In this document: positions 22,458 through 35,200 of the stretch, in pieces | Layout: every line of letters begins with the position of its first letter | Numbering within the stretch: position 1 is the stretch's first letter | Assembly (NCBI GenBank): GCA_028554795.2 | Contig: CM068831.1 | Span: forward strand, 61,870,769 to 61,934,768 | Source: Sinohyriopsis cumingii | Lineage: Eukaryota > Mollusca > Bivalvia > Unionida > Unionidae | DNA length: 64,000 nt | Reading direction: 5' to 3' | The notes under the pieces: generated by a model | What the model was told of the DNA's origin: nothing | What the model saw: only the letters and a program-made list of their open reading frames with translations | Databases searched by the model: none | Made by a program: the position numbers and the translations under genes

Positions 22458-23567
22458 ACTAATGGCTGTAGAAGATAACAATACTCATTCCAGAAAATGA
22501 AATAAAGATTTTTGTGCTGCTGAATTGCAATGTTTGTTTTCATATGGTAACTAGATGAAAGTTTCTTTCACAAAAATCAAAAAAAGATAAAGAAATATCT
22601 AATTTTAAGCTAGTTAGCGTTCTCAAAAGATTTTAAAATTAAAGAGTCAGTTGACATTTGACACCCAAATTTCAAACGTTAAAATAAAAATCTAGATCAA
22701 GACTCGTAACTAAAATATCATGACCTGTTTGTTTTTAAGCCATGAGCTCGTAGCTGGGAATGGTCCTTATTCATGGAGCAAACTGATGCTAAACTGTTTT
22801 ACAACTTTAGAAGATTTCTTCTTCTTCTCAGAATTATTACTAACTTTCTGTTTCTTTTGAGTCAAGTTCGGAATGTTCTTCACTGCCATGTTATTTCTAC
22901 AACTTAGAAATGAATATACTTCTTCGAGCCATTGTGATTAATTAACATAAAGCAGTGCATGACAATTCAATGAAAAAAGAAGAGGTTATGTCTTGTACTT
23001 CAAACCATACAATTTATCATATAGATATTTAGAACGATTTTGAGTTATGCCCTAGAAATGAGAGTGGGATGAACATATAGATAGACACTGTTGAATGGAA
23101 TAACAGATGGATGGACGTCATCAACGTCATTATATGGGGGAGAAAGAAAAAGCTCTAAGCAGGCAAAATTAATGTTTTTGGCTCTGTGGTGATGAAGCTG
23201 TTTGAGGAGACCGGTGCTGAAATTTAAGACTTTAACAGCAGACATCTTTAGAATTTTCTTACTTCTATGATATTGTTTAATTGCTATTATTAGTAAGCTA
23301 ATCCTGAAGTGTATGTAACACTACATGTTTGACATTCAGAGTAAATTAACTAACACCATGATCACGAATATAATTGTAGGGTCATCAGGCTGTACTAAAT
23401 ATGTGCATTTTATTAAACATTTCCTTTTACTGGAGAAATCTTTGACTATTAAATGAAAGCATAATAAAACAGTCAAAATATCTTTCGAATGAAGACATAC
23501 ATCTGTCATAAAATTGACAAGCATGCTAATGTAAAACAATAGAAAAAATAACAAATTCAACAGATAC
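22458..23567. other. Intron with duplicated segments S1 and S2
   Basis: No exon seen. Bases about 23050-23250 (S1, with GATGAAGCTGTTTGAGGA) are related to 26210-26440 and 32490-32730. Bases about 23375-23480 (S2, GGGTCATCAGGCT...) are related to 32870-32960 and 34300-34400. These are traces of old segmental duplications shared with the neighbouring EGF units. Confidence 0.55.
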
Positions 23568-24692
23568 CTGAACCTGGGCAGTTTGGACCAGCAGGGCTGG
23601 TATTACAAGCAGGACATCTTCCATTGCTCTGGTCACAAGTTCCGTCTCGGCATTTATACACACATGACCCATTACATTGGTTGCCATAGAAACCAACCTT
23701 GCATTTGTTGCACTTGCCACTTACTTTGTCACACAATCCATTATCACAGTTGAGATTACATGTGTTCTCACAATTCGTGCCATAGTAACCTTGCATGCAT
23801 CCTTCAAGACATGTGCCATCAATAAACTTACAGTTTTTGTTTTTACAGCGTGTGGTGCATTCTTTATCACAGAAATTTCCATACCATCCTATGTTACATC
23901 CTGCAATGCAGTATCCTGTATTAAAGTTACACAGCTTCAGTCCATTTTGTGTGTTACAATTCTCCCAACATTGCCGATTACACAGATTATCATAGTACCC
24001 TGCCTCGCAAGCCGTGCATTGTCCTGTCTGTCGATTGCACACTCCGTCCTTACAATTCTTACATGACTGGTTACACGCTGGTCCAAACCAATATGCCTTG
24101 CATCCATAGGTGCATTCTCCTACAGACTGAGTACAGGTGATGACACCATCTGAATCCATGTTGCAGTATGGGCTGCACTTTGCCTGGCATGTATCACCAT
24201 AGTAACCTTCATTGCAAGTCGTACATTTTCCTGTGGTTCTATCACAGCGGGCACAATTACTTGGACACTGGGTCTGACACTGCTGACCATAGTAACCATC
24301 TACACAGCCAGTGATACAGTTTCCAGTTCCACCATCGCAGAAAGTATCAAGGCATTTATCACAGGTTATGTTGCATGAGATGCCATAATAACCAGACTTA
24401 CATCCAAACGTACATCCTGCAGTCATCTGATCACATGCAGTGTCTTTACATCCTTGAGAACAGATTCCATCACAAATAATGCCATATCGGCCCACTGAAC
24501 AACTACATGTTCCATCATGCCAGTCACATGTGCCATTCACACAAAGACATTGCTCCGTGCAATACCTTCCAAAATATGTACCATCGCAGCCATTGTAACA
24601 GGTGCCATTACTGCGGAGGCATTTTCTGTTCTTACACCTCAGACTGTGACAGCTTTGATCACACTGTTCCCCCCACAGTCCCGGGTCACATT
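23568..24692 (-). CDS. EGF exon A: 11 tandem EGF-like modules (scavenger receptor F/MEGF type)
   Basis: A 1125-bp exon, exactly 375 codons, phase 1-1. The acceptor TTTTTTTTGGTTTCAG precedes (G)AA TGT, and the donor TCAG/GTATCTG follows. It encodes eleven modules of about 32-46 residues, each with a core like GYYGxxCxxxC..C..CDxxTGxC, starting ECDPGLWGEQC and ending CPACNTSPAGPNCPGSG. Modules 7-8 are the longer type with YWFGPAC and GYYDNLC. Many Cys spacings and N-glycosylation sites (NGT, NIT, NQS, NGS) point to a secreted or surface ectodomain, as in SREC, MEGF10/Draper and Nimrod-like phagocytic receptors. No kinase, membrane segment or signal peptide lies in this exon. The phase-compatible tail exon is at 18068-18195. 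The N-terminal exon is not identified. Confidence 0.93.
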
Positions 24693-24719
24693 CTGAAACC
24701 AAAAAAATAATGATTGAAA

Positions 24720-26175
24720 TCAAAATGTTTTTATTCAGTTACAATGAAACAGTAAAATTACCTAATTTAACTCTTTTGTACAAGAGAAACATTTAAACAT
24801 TGATAATCAACAATTCCCATCCAGTAATTAATTACATCATATCCTATTACAGATACAGGGTTGTACAAAACCTCATCCAGTTAGATGCAAGACCATATCA
24901 CAAATATCCATAGGTCCCACTCATAATCAAAATCATCCAACAATTTGACGAGACTAACCTATTTACCAAGTCTTAATAATATGAGGTCATAAAAAAGTCT
25001 CTTAAGTGGTAAGAAACCCGGCCAATCACATGCATGGTAACTTCATTAAGATTGTAATGAGAAAAACCCATGGACAGTAATTTTGGTTTCGTCAACGACT
25101 CGGCAATCCAGTCGTCTACACAGAAATACCACCCAGTCGACGACTCAGGTACTCAGTCAGCGACACAGTCGACGATCCAGTGAACAAAAAAAATAAAGGA
25201 ATAAGCTGGTATGCCGCTGGGGTAGAAATCTGTCGCGCGCTGGAGCACCAGTCCTCAGATAGATACAGCGGTGTATCACTCCAAATACAAAGACCTATCC
25301 TACTTAACCCGAGATAGCGAGCCTCAGGGTAGTGTAGTCGAGAGAGGTTCAGCTACAATATGCATAGATGCTGCTTATAATAAAAGCACATTATACGTCT
25401 TGCTGATTTAAGCCTATTTACCAAGTTTGTTCAAAATTTGATCAGATATACTGTCTTAAGAGTGATAGCATGCTCAACCATTCAAATGCAAGATCACGTC
25501 ATTAATGTGCAAATATCTCGCATGTTATCGAAATGTTGTGCAATCTTGATCATATATGACTGTATTCTATCACTGCGAAAAATCAGATAAAATAATTTCA
25601 GACTTCCAGATTGGTAAGAACCTCAGCCAGATACAAAATCACCTCATTAATATCCATAAATCTTGCTCATTATGGGACTCATCCAAAATTTTAATGATCA
25701 AAGAATTTATACAAAGTTTCATTACAAAAGGATGAATCCGAAACATTGCCTCCAGAGTGGTAATAACTCAATCAATCAGGTACAAAATACATCATTAATG
25801 TGCTATGATCGTGGTAATTACCTAACACATCCATGATACCAATGATATGAGCAAAGTTAATCACATGTGAGATCACCTCATTAGCATGTCACTCATAATC
25901 AAACTCAACCAAGAACTTTGATGATATAAGCATATCTTAGGTTTGACAAAATTAAATCCTAAAGAATGCATTTTCTGTCAATCAGATACAAAGTTATCCA
26001 CCTTATGAGTGTGGATCTTGCTTTTTATTCTACTACTTGAACATCTTAATGACGAAAGCAATAGTTCATGTCTGATCATCACCGGATCAGCGAACATGGA
26101 TTCCAAGGTGGGCTAATCAGATTCAAGATCCCATGAATTTTACTTTTAATACCCTCATTATCAGACTTTTCCAAG
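24720..26175. repeat. Intron with degenerate ~180-200-bp repeats, duplicated at 36150-37190
   Basis: Motifs of the kind 'gtggtaagaacc..agccaatca.atgcaagatca.ctcattaat...' recur several times, giving a loose tandem structure. The whole tract aligns with the region upstream of exon C (for example GATCAACAATTCCCATCCAG in both). It is non-coding. Confidence 0.65.
25053..25357. mobile_element. ~305-bp GC-richer insertion in the exon A upstream intron, absent from the exon C copy
   Basis: The flanks align with the paralogous intron near 36450-36490, but this block is missing there. It contains several CAGTCGACGA-like repeats (25098-25180) and a different base composition. It is likely a MITE or other short insertion; its ends share only a short ATTGTA, so the class is open. 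Confidence 0.45.
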
Positions 26176-27267
26176 ATTTTGATGATGCAAGCCTCCAATT
26201 CTGATTGAAATTAGATCATATATACAAACTCCAAGGACATCCACAAATGAATGGAATGACAGTTGGATGTAACACATTTCTGTATTCCCATCAACTTCAC
26301 TGAGTGGGAGATAAACAGAAAAAGCTCATAGCAGACTAAGGTTTTGGCCATGTCCCTATGAAACTGTTTTAGACGACTCATACTCCAGTTCAAAACTTCT
26401 GAGTAAAGGTCAAGATGATAAGCTATGGAGACAAACAACCGTGCTTTCTGTTCAATAGCTCCACTTGTTTTAATGAGGAGTCAGGACCATGGTCAATAGA
26501 AATTCCCATTTGAGATGATTCGGCATCCAAATGACGAGGCTTAAGGTAAATTACGTTAGGACTTTACCAGGTAGCGTGAGATAGAGACCGTATGTTACAA
26601 AATATAGGGATGAATGGATCGCCCTTGCAGTTGCTCAGCAATATCATAGCCCGTAGAAAACCTCTGTGAGATTTCCACAATCACGAATAAACGATGAAGA
26701 AACAGGTATCATTTCCAAGCTGGAACGAATCTTATTTGACTGTGTAATCTATGGTTTCGGGCACAATTCCACGCTTAAGAGGTGGTAAACATTACCTTAT
26801 CAAAGGAACAAATATTTCCCTCTTCATTGCAACTAAGAGGAACAGAGGTCATTATGTGAGGTATCAATGCAGACCTTATTTACTGGCTTAACTGTGAAAC
26901 CAAAACTTTTTCAGCTACTGTCTCCCATCCCCATCTTCACTATACATTTTCCAAATTCCTTACAGTACCAACTGAGCTACACAGCAGGCAGACAGACAAA
27001 CTGTTCTGTAAGGCAATTTTTGACGAGTCATTTCTTTATCAGCCCGCTTAGAATGATACATTTTGAAATCAAAATAATATGAACAGACTTAATAACATAA
27101 TTAGTATTTAATGGCTTGTCTTGGAGCTTTTCCTATTCCGATTGTCTTTTTTGCCATCCATGCTTCTGGTTCTTATGCTGGCTAGCAAAATCCTGAAAAT
27201 GTTCTAATATTTTTCCTTTGATGTAGACAACATTGTATGTGAATAATTGTAAAGCTATGTTTTCCTA
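26176..27267 (-). pseudogene. Decayed duplicated blocks S1 and S3, no intact frame
   Basis: Bases about 26210-26440 repeat S1, and 26450-26860 match part of 33330-33720 (shared text such as CATTTGAGATGATTCGGCATCC against CACTTGGGATGATCCAGCATCC). On the minus strand pieces look coding-like but are full of stops. This is probably an old exon-bearing unit duplicated with the EGF exons. The product is not recognised. A short coding-like stretch (27115-27195 minus, ILLASIRTRSMDGKK) also lies here. Confidence 0.35.
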
Positions 27268-27377
27268 TTAAGTTACGAATTTACTTTTAGAAGGAAGATA
27301 GATCATTATGATTTTATGACACTTATCACAATCAACAGGGTTAGGACAATGGCCAGTCATGAGCCCGACAAGTTCAC
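27268..27377 (-). CDS. Possible terminal exon after exon B (weak)
   Basis: On the minus strand an AG (CACAGATAG) precedes a 110-base phase-1 open segment ending in TAA (2 + 36 codons). It joins in frame with the end of exon B and would encode a short Cys-containing tail (TGHCPNPVDCDKCHKII). The pyrimidine tract before the acceptor is weak. In another frame the same bases give a hydrophobic run (LAIVLTLLIVISVIKS), which could instead be a decayed membrane-anchor exon. Which reading is right, if either, is unsettled. Confidence 0.2.
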
Positions 27378-27562
27378 CTATCTGTGTCGTCAAATAAGTA
27401 TGTGTGCACACAAAATTATCTTCATTGCCATACACAATTGCTATTCTTGTAATCTTTTGTTATTTTCCTGTACACAGAATCATATGTGAATGGTTATAAA
27501 ACCTCATTGTCCCATTAATTTGAAAAAATATATTTTTGCAAAGAAGAGAAATGATGTCTTAC

Positions 27563-28576
27563 CGCAATCACTACTGTTCTCACATCGGCATTTGCCCGCC
27601 AACGTCCCGACTTGTTCACATGTTCCAGAAGTCAAGCATGTTTGTATGCACACATTTTCGCACACGGTACCATAGTAACCAGGCTCGCATCCAGCACAAT
27701 TACCAGAATTCTTGTCACAAGTCTTGCCTTGACATCGTTGGCTACACACAGACTGGCAGGAATCTCCATAAAAACCAGCCACGCATCCATCTATGCAGAA
27801 TCCATTGCCAATGCAGTTATTATTAAGACAAGTAGAGCTACATCTACTCTGACATTTTGACCCGTACCACCCTGTCACACATCCTTTGTCACAAAAACCT
27901 GTCATAGTATTACAGGAGGCTGGGTTTGTCTCACCAGCGCAGTGACCACTACATGCCTCAGTGCAGTATGAATCCCACCAACCAGCCTTACATCCCTCAA
28001 GAAGACACAACCCTGTCTGAGTGTCACATTTTCCACTAACACAGTTAGAACAAGTTTTGTCACAGTTGGACCCATACCATCCATCTATACAACCACTGTC
28101 ACACTGACCGGTTGCTATACTGCATGTAGTAGTGTTAGAACCAGGCCAACAATGAGTGCTGCATTTACGGTCACATCTGTAACCAAACTCCCCGGGTTTG
28201 CATATGGTGCAAAATCCATCTTTACGATCACACGCTGCACAAACTGCATCACATTTATGGGTACATTTGGTGCCATAGTAACCATCCACACACCCAAATG
28301 TGCATGTTCCAATACTGTCACATGAACTGAGCTCACAGTTTGAACAGGGAATTTCACATCTGTCACCATAGTAACCAGAGAGACACAAACAGGATCCAGT
28401 GTTAGGGTTACATTGACCATTGTTGATACATTTACAAACACCTTCACATTGCGCCCCAAAGAAACTAGTCTTACATCCTCCAGCACAGGTTCCATTTTCC
28501 TTCGTACATATGATGGAAGAACAATGTGAAGGACAGGATGACTGACAGTGCGATCCATATGTTCCATCTGGACAAT
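27563..28576 (-). CDS. EGF exon B: 10 tandem EGF-like modules
   Basis: A 1014-bp exon, 338 codons, phase 1-1. Acceptor CATCTCTTACAG; donor GCG/GTAAGA. It runs from DCPDGTYGSHC to CRCENSSDCG with ten modules of the same type as exon A, including the longer pair with GWYGSNC and GWWDSYC. It is the most divergent member: its C-terminal module ends CRCENSSDCG instead of the CPxC...CP.xG ending of A, C, D and E, so it may carry a different tail. The cysteine frame is intact with no stops, consistent with a functional ectodomain of a scavenger-receptor/MEGF-type protein. Start and anchor exons are not established. Confidence 0.92.
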
Positions 28577-29327
28577 CTGTAAGAGATGATTCGTTCTCAG
28601 TAGATATTATTGCATAGCAACTCATCAAACAAAGTCCCTCTATATATGAACTTCTCTTATCAAGCTCTCAATTATCATTATGCCATACACAGAGAGAGAT
28701 GAATATTCATTTTTATCAAATGGAACTTTAAGGAGCATTTCAGAGGAAAAAGGTTCAGATATAAATGTGCGGAAAACAATTTTGAAAACATTTTAATGAA
28801 TTTTAACATTAAAACATCATCAAACAAGATTAAGTAAGTATAGAACAAAAATTAAAAAAACAGTCAAGTAAACTATTGAGAAATGAGTCAAATAAATGTG
28901 GCCCAAATGCCGATTTTTTTGTTTCTAATTTTATACTCACTTATTAATTATATTTTACATGTGTGTAAATAGATCATTTAAAAATGTTCAATTATATTTG
29001 CAGCTCATAAAAAAAAACATTTGCAAAGTTATTTGAAGACACAACTCTGTATTAAAATTACAGTTACACGTTAGGGCTGCTAAATGTACCAAATTAAGGA
29101 CAAAATATGACAAAGTGACAGAGTCAGTTTGGACTGTAGCACTAGGAGATGTTGTCATTGACAACGTTCTTGCTGGCCAAGTCAGGGAATATGCATACAC
29201 ACTGTTATTTATATCTATATTTTTTGTGACTCCTGACAGGTGATTGTATTTAATGCTTTAAAAATGTATTCATGACTGTAACTTGTACAGATTATCGTTT
29301 GTTAGATTTTGCCTATGGGCTAGGGTC
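28577..29327. other. Non-coding stretch upstream of exon B
   Basis: No supported exon. A minus-strand ORF at 28988-29200 (SLTWPARTLSMTTSPSATVQ) has a non-random look but no splice context, and is most likely a transposon remnant next to the LTR that follows. Confidence 0.3.
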
Positions 29328-30023
29328 TGTTACGGGTGTAAAATTACATAGGGTCTATAAATAGATGCTTACGGATGTGTTGACACTTAATACTAATGAT
29401 GCTAATAAGTCATAAATTACAACTTTGGGTACATTTTCATTGGCTGATGAGGTTTTAACGTTTCTAGAAGTATTCAGTAACTTCCCATTGGTTGGGGGAA
29501 GGTCACATGTGTAAGCAATTTAAAGATAAATTGACTGGTAATATATATCATGTGGTGTATGTTCTGAAATATAGTCGTATTAGAAGGTGTATATATGGAG
29601 AGAACTGAGCAGTCTGTTTGATTCCAATTTTGGAGTCATCCTCATGTCTTGTGTTCCTGTTGTAAGTCTGAAGAAGTATCTTATGTTGTACTTAGATATT
29701 ATTAGAGAAGAAAAACATTTTATTCAGTGGAAAATGGAAATGCTAATTACATGGACTAATATTATTCTGGATAAATTGTTTTGGTACAAAGTCATGATTT
29801 CTGGTGGACAAGTGCATTTCCGGTGTTAACATTTATACGGAACTTTTCATTCTTTTTGATTTTCATTGATATTTTATAGGATTTTTTGAATCACTTCATA
29901 ATACTTTAAGGTCCTCTCACATATTCATTTATAACTTTGATAATTAAATTGTTACATTTTACAAAACTTGTTGGTTTCGCTTCTTTCTGATACTTAGTTT
30001 ATGGCCATAACATCGTAATAACA
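29328..30023 (+). mobile_element. Solo LTR of the Gypsy family also seen at 55421-55915
   Basis: It begins TGTTACGG and ends GTAATAACA. Its last 150 bases align, in reverse complement, with the start of the 55421-55915 LTR: shared CTTAGTTT, ACCAA, TTATAAAT and ATTATGA blocks in the same order. No internal region is present, so this is a solo LTR left by recombination. No clear target-site duplication, which may mean the left boundary is slightly off. Confidence 0.5.
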
Positions 30024-30455
30024 CCCATACGAGGGCAAAATAGTATCACATTTTACAATGGTAAGACACGTAATTTGCTCATGGATGTAGTTTATGTTCT
30101 TTAAAACTATACATTTTAGCTTGGAAAGTCAAGATTAGATTACAGTGACTGACAAATCAGAACACAGTATTCAATTCAGCACATAGTATTATCTTGCCTA
30201 GCGATTATAACCTTGGCTGTCAGTCGCTTTAATTCAGGAAAATGGGTTATAAATATTCAAAGAAAAGAAAGCAAACTGTGTCACGGTATGAAAATTCAAA
30301 TGTTTAAGGTAACTAATGGTGCAGTTTTAATTAGTAGAGCTTGTAAATAATTTATTAAAAGAAGATGACACGAAAGCATTGCCCTTAAGTCTTTAAGTAC
30401 TTATTGTATATATGTATGTACATTTGCCTTACAGCAATCACTGAGGCTCTCATTC

Positions 30456-30460
<5 letters not shown>

Positions 30461-30526
<66 letters not shown>
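30461..30526. repeat. (TA)n microsatellite, 66 bp
   Basis: Pure TA dinucleotide repeat. ORFs reading IYIYIY through such tracts are artefacts. Confidence 0.98.
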
Positions 30527-30527
<1 letters not shown>

Positions 30528-32480
30528 CACCATGTCGGTCAATTCTGCGCGTCGGGTAATTCTACGCAACGATACGTCATTTCTGTACACATTGGATCAC
30601 ATGCTATTTCGGGTCAAAAATCCATTTTGCATCAAGAAAGAACGATTGTGCTTTAATTAAAAAATCTGATATTCATAAAGCGTACAAAAATATCCCACAT
30701 TTCGACTCGAAAGGCATATGAAAATATGATTTCTAAATGTCATCATGAAGATCCACTCATGACCTTAAATTTTTAACCCAGAAAGTCCTATTTACTATGT
30801 ATCTTTTAGACTCATAGAAAAAATGCATTATATAAAAGATGGAAAGTATACCTTATAAATATTCTGCATTTTAATCCAAGTTTACAATTTTGCAAGAAGT
30901 TGTCCCACACATACATTTTCGATTGCTACACAACGTGTCAACTTGCCACTAGAAGAGCATTCACAATAAATTTTCCGGAGTATAGTTTGTTTCTAAATTC
31001 TTTAGTAATTCTTCCCCATAAACAAGACGATGTAAACACATTACATCCTATTCATTGTTGTTTCTTTTCCGCATAATAGCTTATGTTTAATAGAATGTTG
31101 AACTTTACTAATTGTTTTTACAAGATCGGTTTAGTTTTCATAATATCTCTTGCCATTTATTGCCATTGTTACGTTGAATTTTGTAAAACTAGCTATAAAC
31201 CTGACCTAATTACTCGACTGAAATGCTGACAGAAACAGTCCAAAGTAATATATTTCATTTATATAAGCCCGATGGATAAACATTACATTTTTGCAAAGCT
31301 GTGCGCATAATAGGTCGACATATCGAGAGTCATTAAAACACGGGGTTGGTATCCAGTGTGTCCAAAATTAATATAATTTTGAACAGAATATTCTGGTGAG
31401 AATTGTCTCCTTTAAAATAGTAAGCAAATCTATATGAGATAGAGAGAGGGAGAGAACATGACCCTGTGTTGTTATAGTAATGCAAAGTTAACTTAAATGA
31501 AAAATAAAACCTCTTGCATGTGACAAATGGATGTATCTATTCTTGATACCCATATTTGGATTTGAAACGGAAATGAAATAATTTGACCTGTATGTATAAA
31601 ATAAAATGCCCATTTAGGAGCTAAATATCGGTAGTTATTATAAGTATAACTTGCTAAATCCTTTGAATAAGAGCAGGTGATATAACAACAATGGACCTTG
31701 TGTTTCTAAATTTGTCTTGGGTATAAATCTCACATTTGAATGATATATGAGAACAAATGAGATCCCCAGTGGTTGCTGTAAGGAAAATTTAATTTAAATG
31801 AGAGTCATCTCTTTATTTTTTCAACTAGTGAAGTCTCATATTTGGACTCGAATCAAACATCTGATACATGAGTTCTTAGAGCAACAATAGTACACATACA
31901 TTAGGGTTAGGTTCAACGACACATTATATGTCTGACCCAAGTTTACTTGTCCGCTACCTAAATAACCACACACAAAACGTAACCTTCTTGGTATTCAAAA
32001 ATATTAAAACTTAAAATAATTACCTCAAAACTAATATTTAAAGTCAACGTTAAACAAACATCATTATAAGAATCATCAGTTTTCTTTATGGAATAAAAAG
32101 GTTAAAATAAATTATTTTCTAAGTCAGTATCTACATAATAATTTCAATTCCTTAAAAGTTGTTAAACTGTAATATTCGTGACTTAAACGTAACAAAAGAA
32201 ACCCATCTCAAATACTGAATGAAGTTTTTTTTCCACTGAAACATCTAAGAAGGAGCAATTAAATATATAAAAGCTAATATATATTGAAATTAATATATTT
32301 AAAAAATGCAGTTAGTACAACATTACGTCATTTTGAAGATGTCTGGTGTAATATGCAGTATTTTCATTTAACAAAAATGTAAATAATTCATTAATGGAGT
32401 GAACTAAAATATCAACAGTATATAGAAATGAATGATTTCTAATAAACAAAAGGCACATACGGGCCACGTCACTGTTGTGT
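30527..32480. other. Non-coding AT-rich stretch
   Basis: Nothing recognisable; no exon with splice support on either strand. Confidence 0.4.
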
Positions 32481-35065
32481 GTTGCATGTTTCATAGAGAT
32501 ATTTAGGATGGTTTGGATATGTGCTCCAGAAATAAAAGTGGGATTGATGGATAGACGAAAACAGATGAATATAGCTAATTTATGTATTCCCTGCCAACTT
32601 CACCACGTGAGGGATAGAGAAAAAGCTTACAGCAGACAAAATTTAACATTTTGGTTTTGTGCTCATGAAGATGTTCAAGGAAACCCATCCTCAAACTAAA
32701 GACTTCAAACTTAGGCAACATCTTTAGCATCTTCTTACATATATGATATTGTGCTAAGTAACAATACTGGTCAGATACTCATGAAATGTCTTTAACAGTA
32801 TACATTTTTATAATCAAGGTCAAATTAGCAAAAATCAGCAAGCACGGCACCATATCTGTAATTAAGGGGCCAGCAGGCAATGCTAAATGTGTTTAATTTA
32901 TTAACATGGTTTTGTGTCAGATAAATTGTTGAATTTTGAATGAAAGTGTAACATATATTTGGAAGTGGGTGTGGTTTTTAACTATATTTAACTAGGTGCT
33001 ATTTAGCATTTAGTATTTAGAAGCTTAGTAATTTTTGTGCAGTAAAACATCATCCCTTTCATGTCAATACGTCCTACCACAGAGTGAAGAATTGTGAACA
33101 AAACACAGACCACGATGGTAGATGCGCAAAGGTGTCTTCAATAGAGCCAATAGAGCCAGACACAGAAAGTGAATGTCGGAAGGTTGTAGCTACAGCTTCC
33201 AGCACATGTTGAAATGGGGATGAAGTCTTTAAAGCCTCCTTCAGCATACTAAACACGCTAGCAGATGTCGGCATGAGAAAATATGGTGATTTACGACCAA
33301 ATTTTATGTTCATTTGCTTCAATTTGCATCAGAATGCAGGCCTAGACGTCAGTCGAAATACCCACTTGGGATGATCCAGCATCCAACTGGGTTGTTTTAA
33401 TATGGATTATTTTGGGAAATTTACCACGTAGCTCGAGCCAGAGTTCATGGAGGAAAAGGCCACCCTCCAAGTTGCTGAGCATTATATTGGCCAGAGAAAC
33501 CTGAGATTTCTACAACTGTGAACGAATGAGGAAGAACTGGTACGTCTGATTGAGTTTGCATCCCTGGTATCTTACCAAACTGGAAATACTCTTCATTTAC
33601 TGTGTAGGCATATGTCTACATAAGGAAGGTCGGTAAACGTCTCCTTATAACGGGACCATATCTCTTCGTCTTCATTCAACTGAGAGGAGACAGTGGGCCT
33701 GACAGGATGTATCAATGTTGCTGCTTCCATATCGAACACACTGGAGACAATGAGGATAGACTGAACATCGTCATCATCTAGTACACTCCACGCGGTGAGT
33801 AATAGAAGCTCTATGGAGAAGAGGAGACCATTGGTCTTTCCTAGATGGTATAGATGTCACGTCTCTAGTTTTCCTGCTTGATGCCACCTGACGAGGGGCT
33901 GATGGTTTTCCACAAGTTTCAGCATCATCTCCAATCTGGGGTAAAGGTCCAATAGTCAATGAAGGCATAAAGGACCAATGGAAGTCCCACATTCCGTATG
34001 GATTCATTAGGATAATAAGAAGAATCTGATCTGATAGTCTATTCCCATTCCTGCAGAACAGACGGTAGAGTGAAAACGGGGGGGGGGGGGGGGCCTTGTA
34101 TGAACCATTCCCGTTACTTAAAAGACTCTGTTTAATTACCAGGGAACACTAATCTTCAATCGGCACACGATGATCACTGGATTGTAATGGGTAAGATATG
34201 ACCGGTGAATGTGATGAATTCACTGGTACTTGTGACCATATACCTTCCACTCAGCTCGAATTACCTTACGTCAAAGTCTGGCACCATGTATATACTTTCT
34301 GGGCCATCAGGCTATGATAAATGTGTGCAATTTATTAATAATCTCCTTATTGCTGGAGCAAATTTTGAACATGAAAGTGTAAGATGTAGTGTTTTGTTTT
34401 TATTTGTAACTAAAAATCCCACTGCCAAAGAGGAGTGACAGATCTGAATTTGCCTTTAAATTGAAGACAACCAGTATCGATTGACATGACATAAAGCTGG
34501 CCCCATCTTCTCTCAGACGCTAAGGCGATCAGCGATCAACACCAGTTCTGAGTGCAAGGTTCGTGGGGTTTTCTAAGCCCACAAAACAAAAGACTGATTC
34601 TATCTGAGAGCAGGAGTCAGGTCTCTCTAGCTAATCAAGGTGCAACTGTCACGTACTGAACAAATTAACGTGTGCTGGAACTTGCAGTCTGAAACCCTTG
34701 AGAGTCTATATTGAACATCCTTTGTTCTTAAAAAGAAACAAAATGAATTAGTAATGTAAATCACAGTGGGACATAATCCTCTTGGACTGTACAATGGACA
34801 GATTTGGGAACAAGTCAGGTTCCTCCTTATCAAAGTGTCAGATTTCTTCCTCCAAATGAGAGAAGGTAGTGGACGTAATTGAAGGCATCAGTGTGGCTGC
34901 TTCCCATTCGAACGCATTAAAGACTTGGCGCCAATACCTTTTCCTCAAGGCGGTGAGTAGGGCTCTGTGTGTACTGGAAGTTCCAGGGGAAGATGAGACA
35001 ACTGGTCTTTCCTTGAAATTGTTTGGGTTGCTCGGCCGAAAAAGAATTAATTTTTATGGATTATT
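32481..35065 (-). pseudogene. Decayed duplicated blocks S1-S4, possible lost exons
   Basis: S1 (32490-32730) and S2 (32870-32960) repeat segments near exon A. S3 (33060-34080) resembles 26450-26860 and 46880-47790, and S4 (34440-35050) resembles 45710-45860. Minus-strand peptides are shared between copies, for example FSMLKEALKTSSPFQHVLEA here and FNMLKEAAWNPAT near 46950, or FEWEAATLMPS near 34910 and FDMEAATLIHP near 33710. Stops and frameshifts break all copies. They look like exons of one old gene that was co-duplicated with the EGF exons; its family is not recognised. A 16-base G run sits at 34079-34094. Confidence 0.4.
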
Positions 35066-35200
35066 ATTATGTTTATGCTATTATAGATTATTAGTATGCT
35101 TATGTTATTATTCTTCAATTAAAGACATACATGTATCTACAATTTTACAAGCATTCTAATGTGATAAAGGGAAACATTTTAAATAAGTAAAGAATGATAC

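Noticed and set aside
23677-24710. Plus-strand ORFs opposite exon A (and similar ORFs opposite B-E)
   Set aside because: Antisense shadows of the Cys-rich exons; no splice sites or domains of their own.
23557-24723. Start methionine at the head of the exon A ORF
   Set aside because: That ATG lies in the intron, upstream of the TTTCAG acceptor; the true start is in another exon.
28115-28567. 150-codon minus-strand ORF in a shifted frame of exon B
   Set aside because: Frame-shifted reading of the module repeats (Val/Cys/His-rich); the real frame has conserved cysteines and both splice sites.
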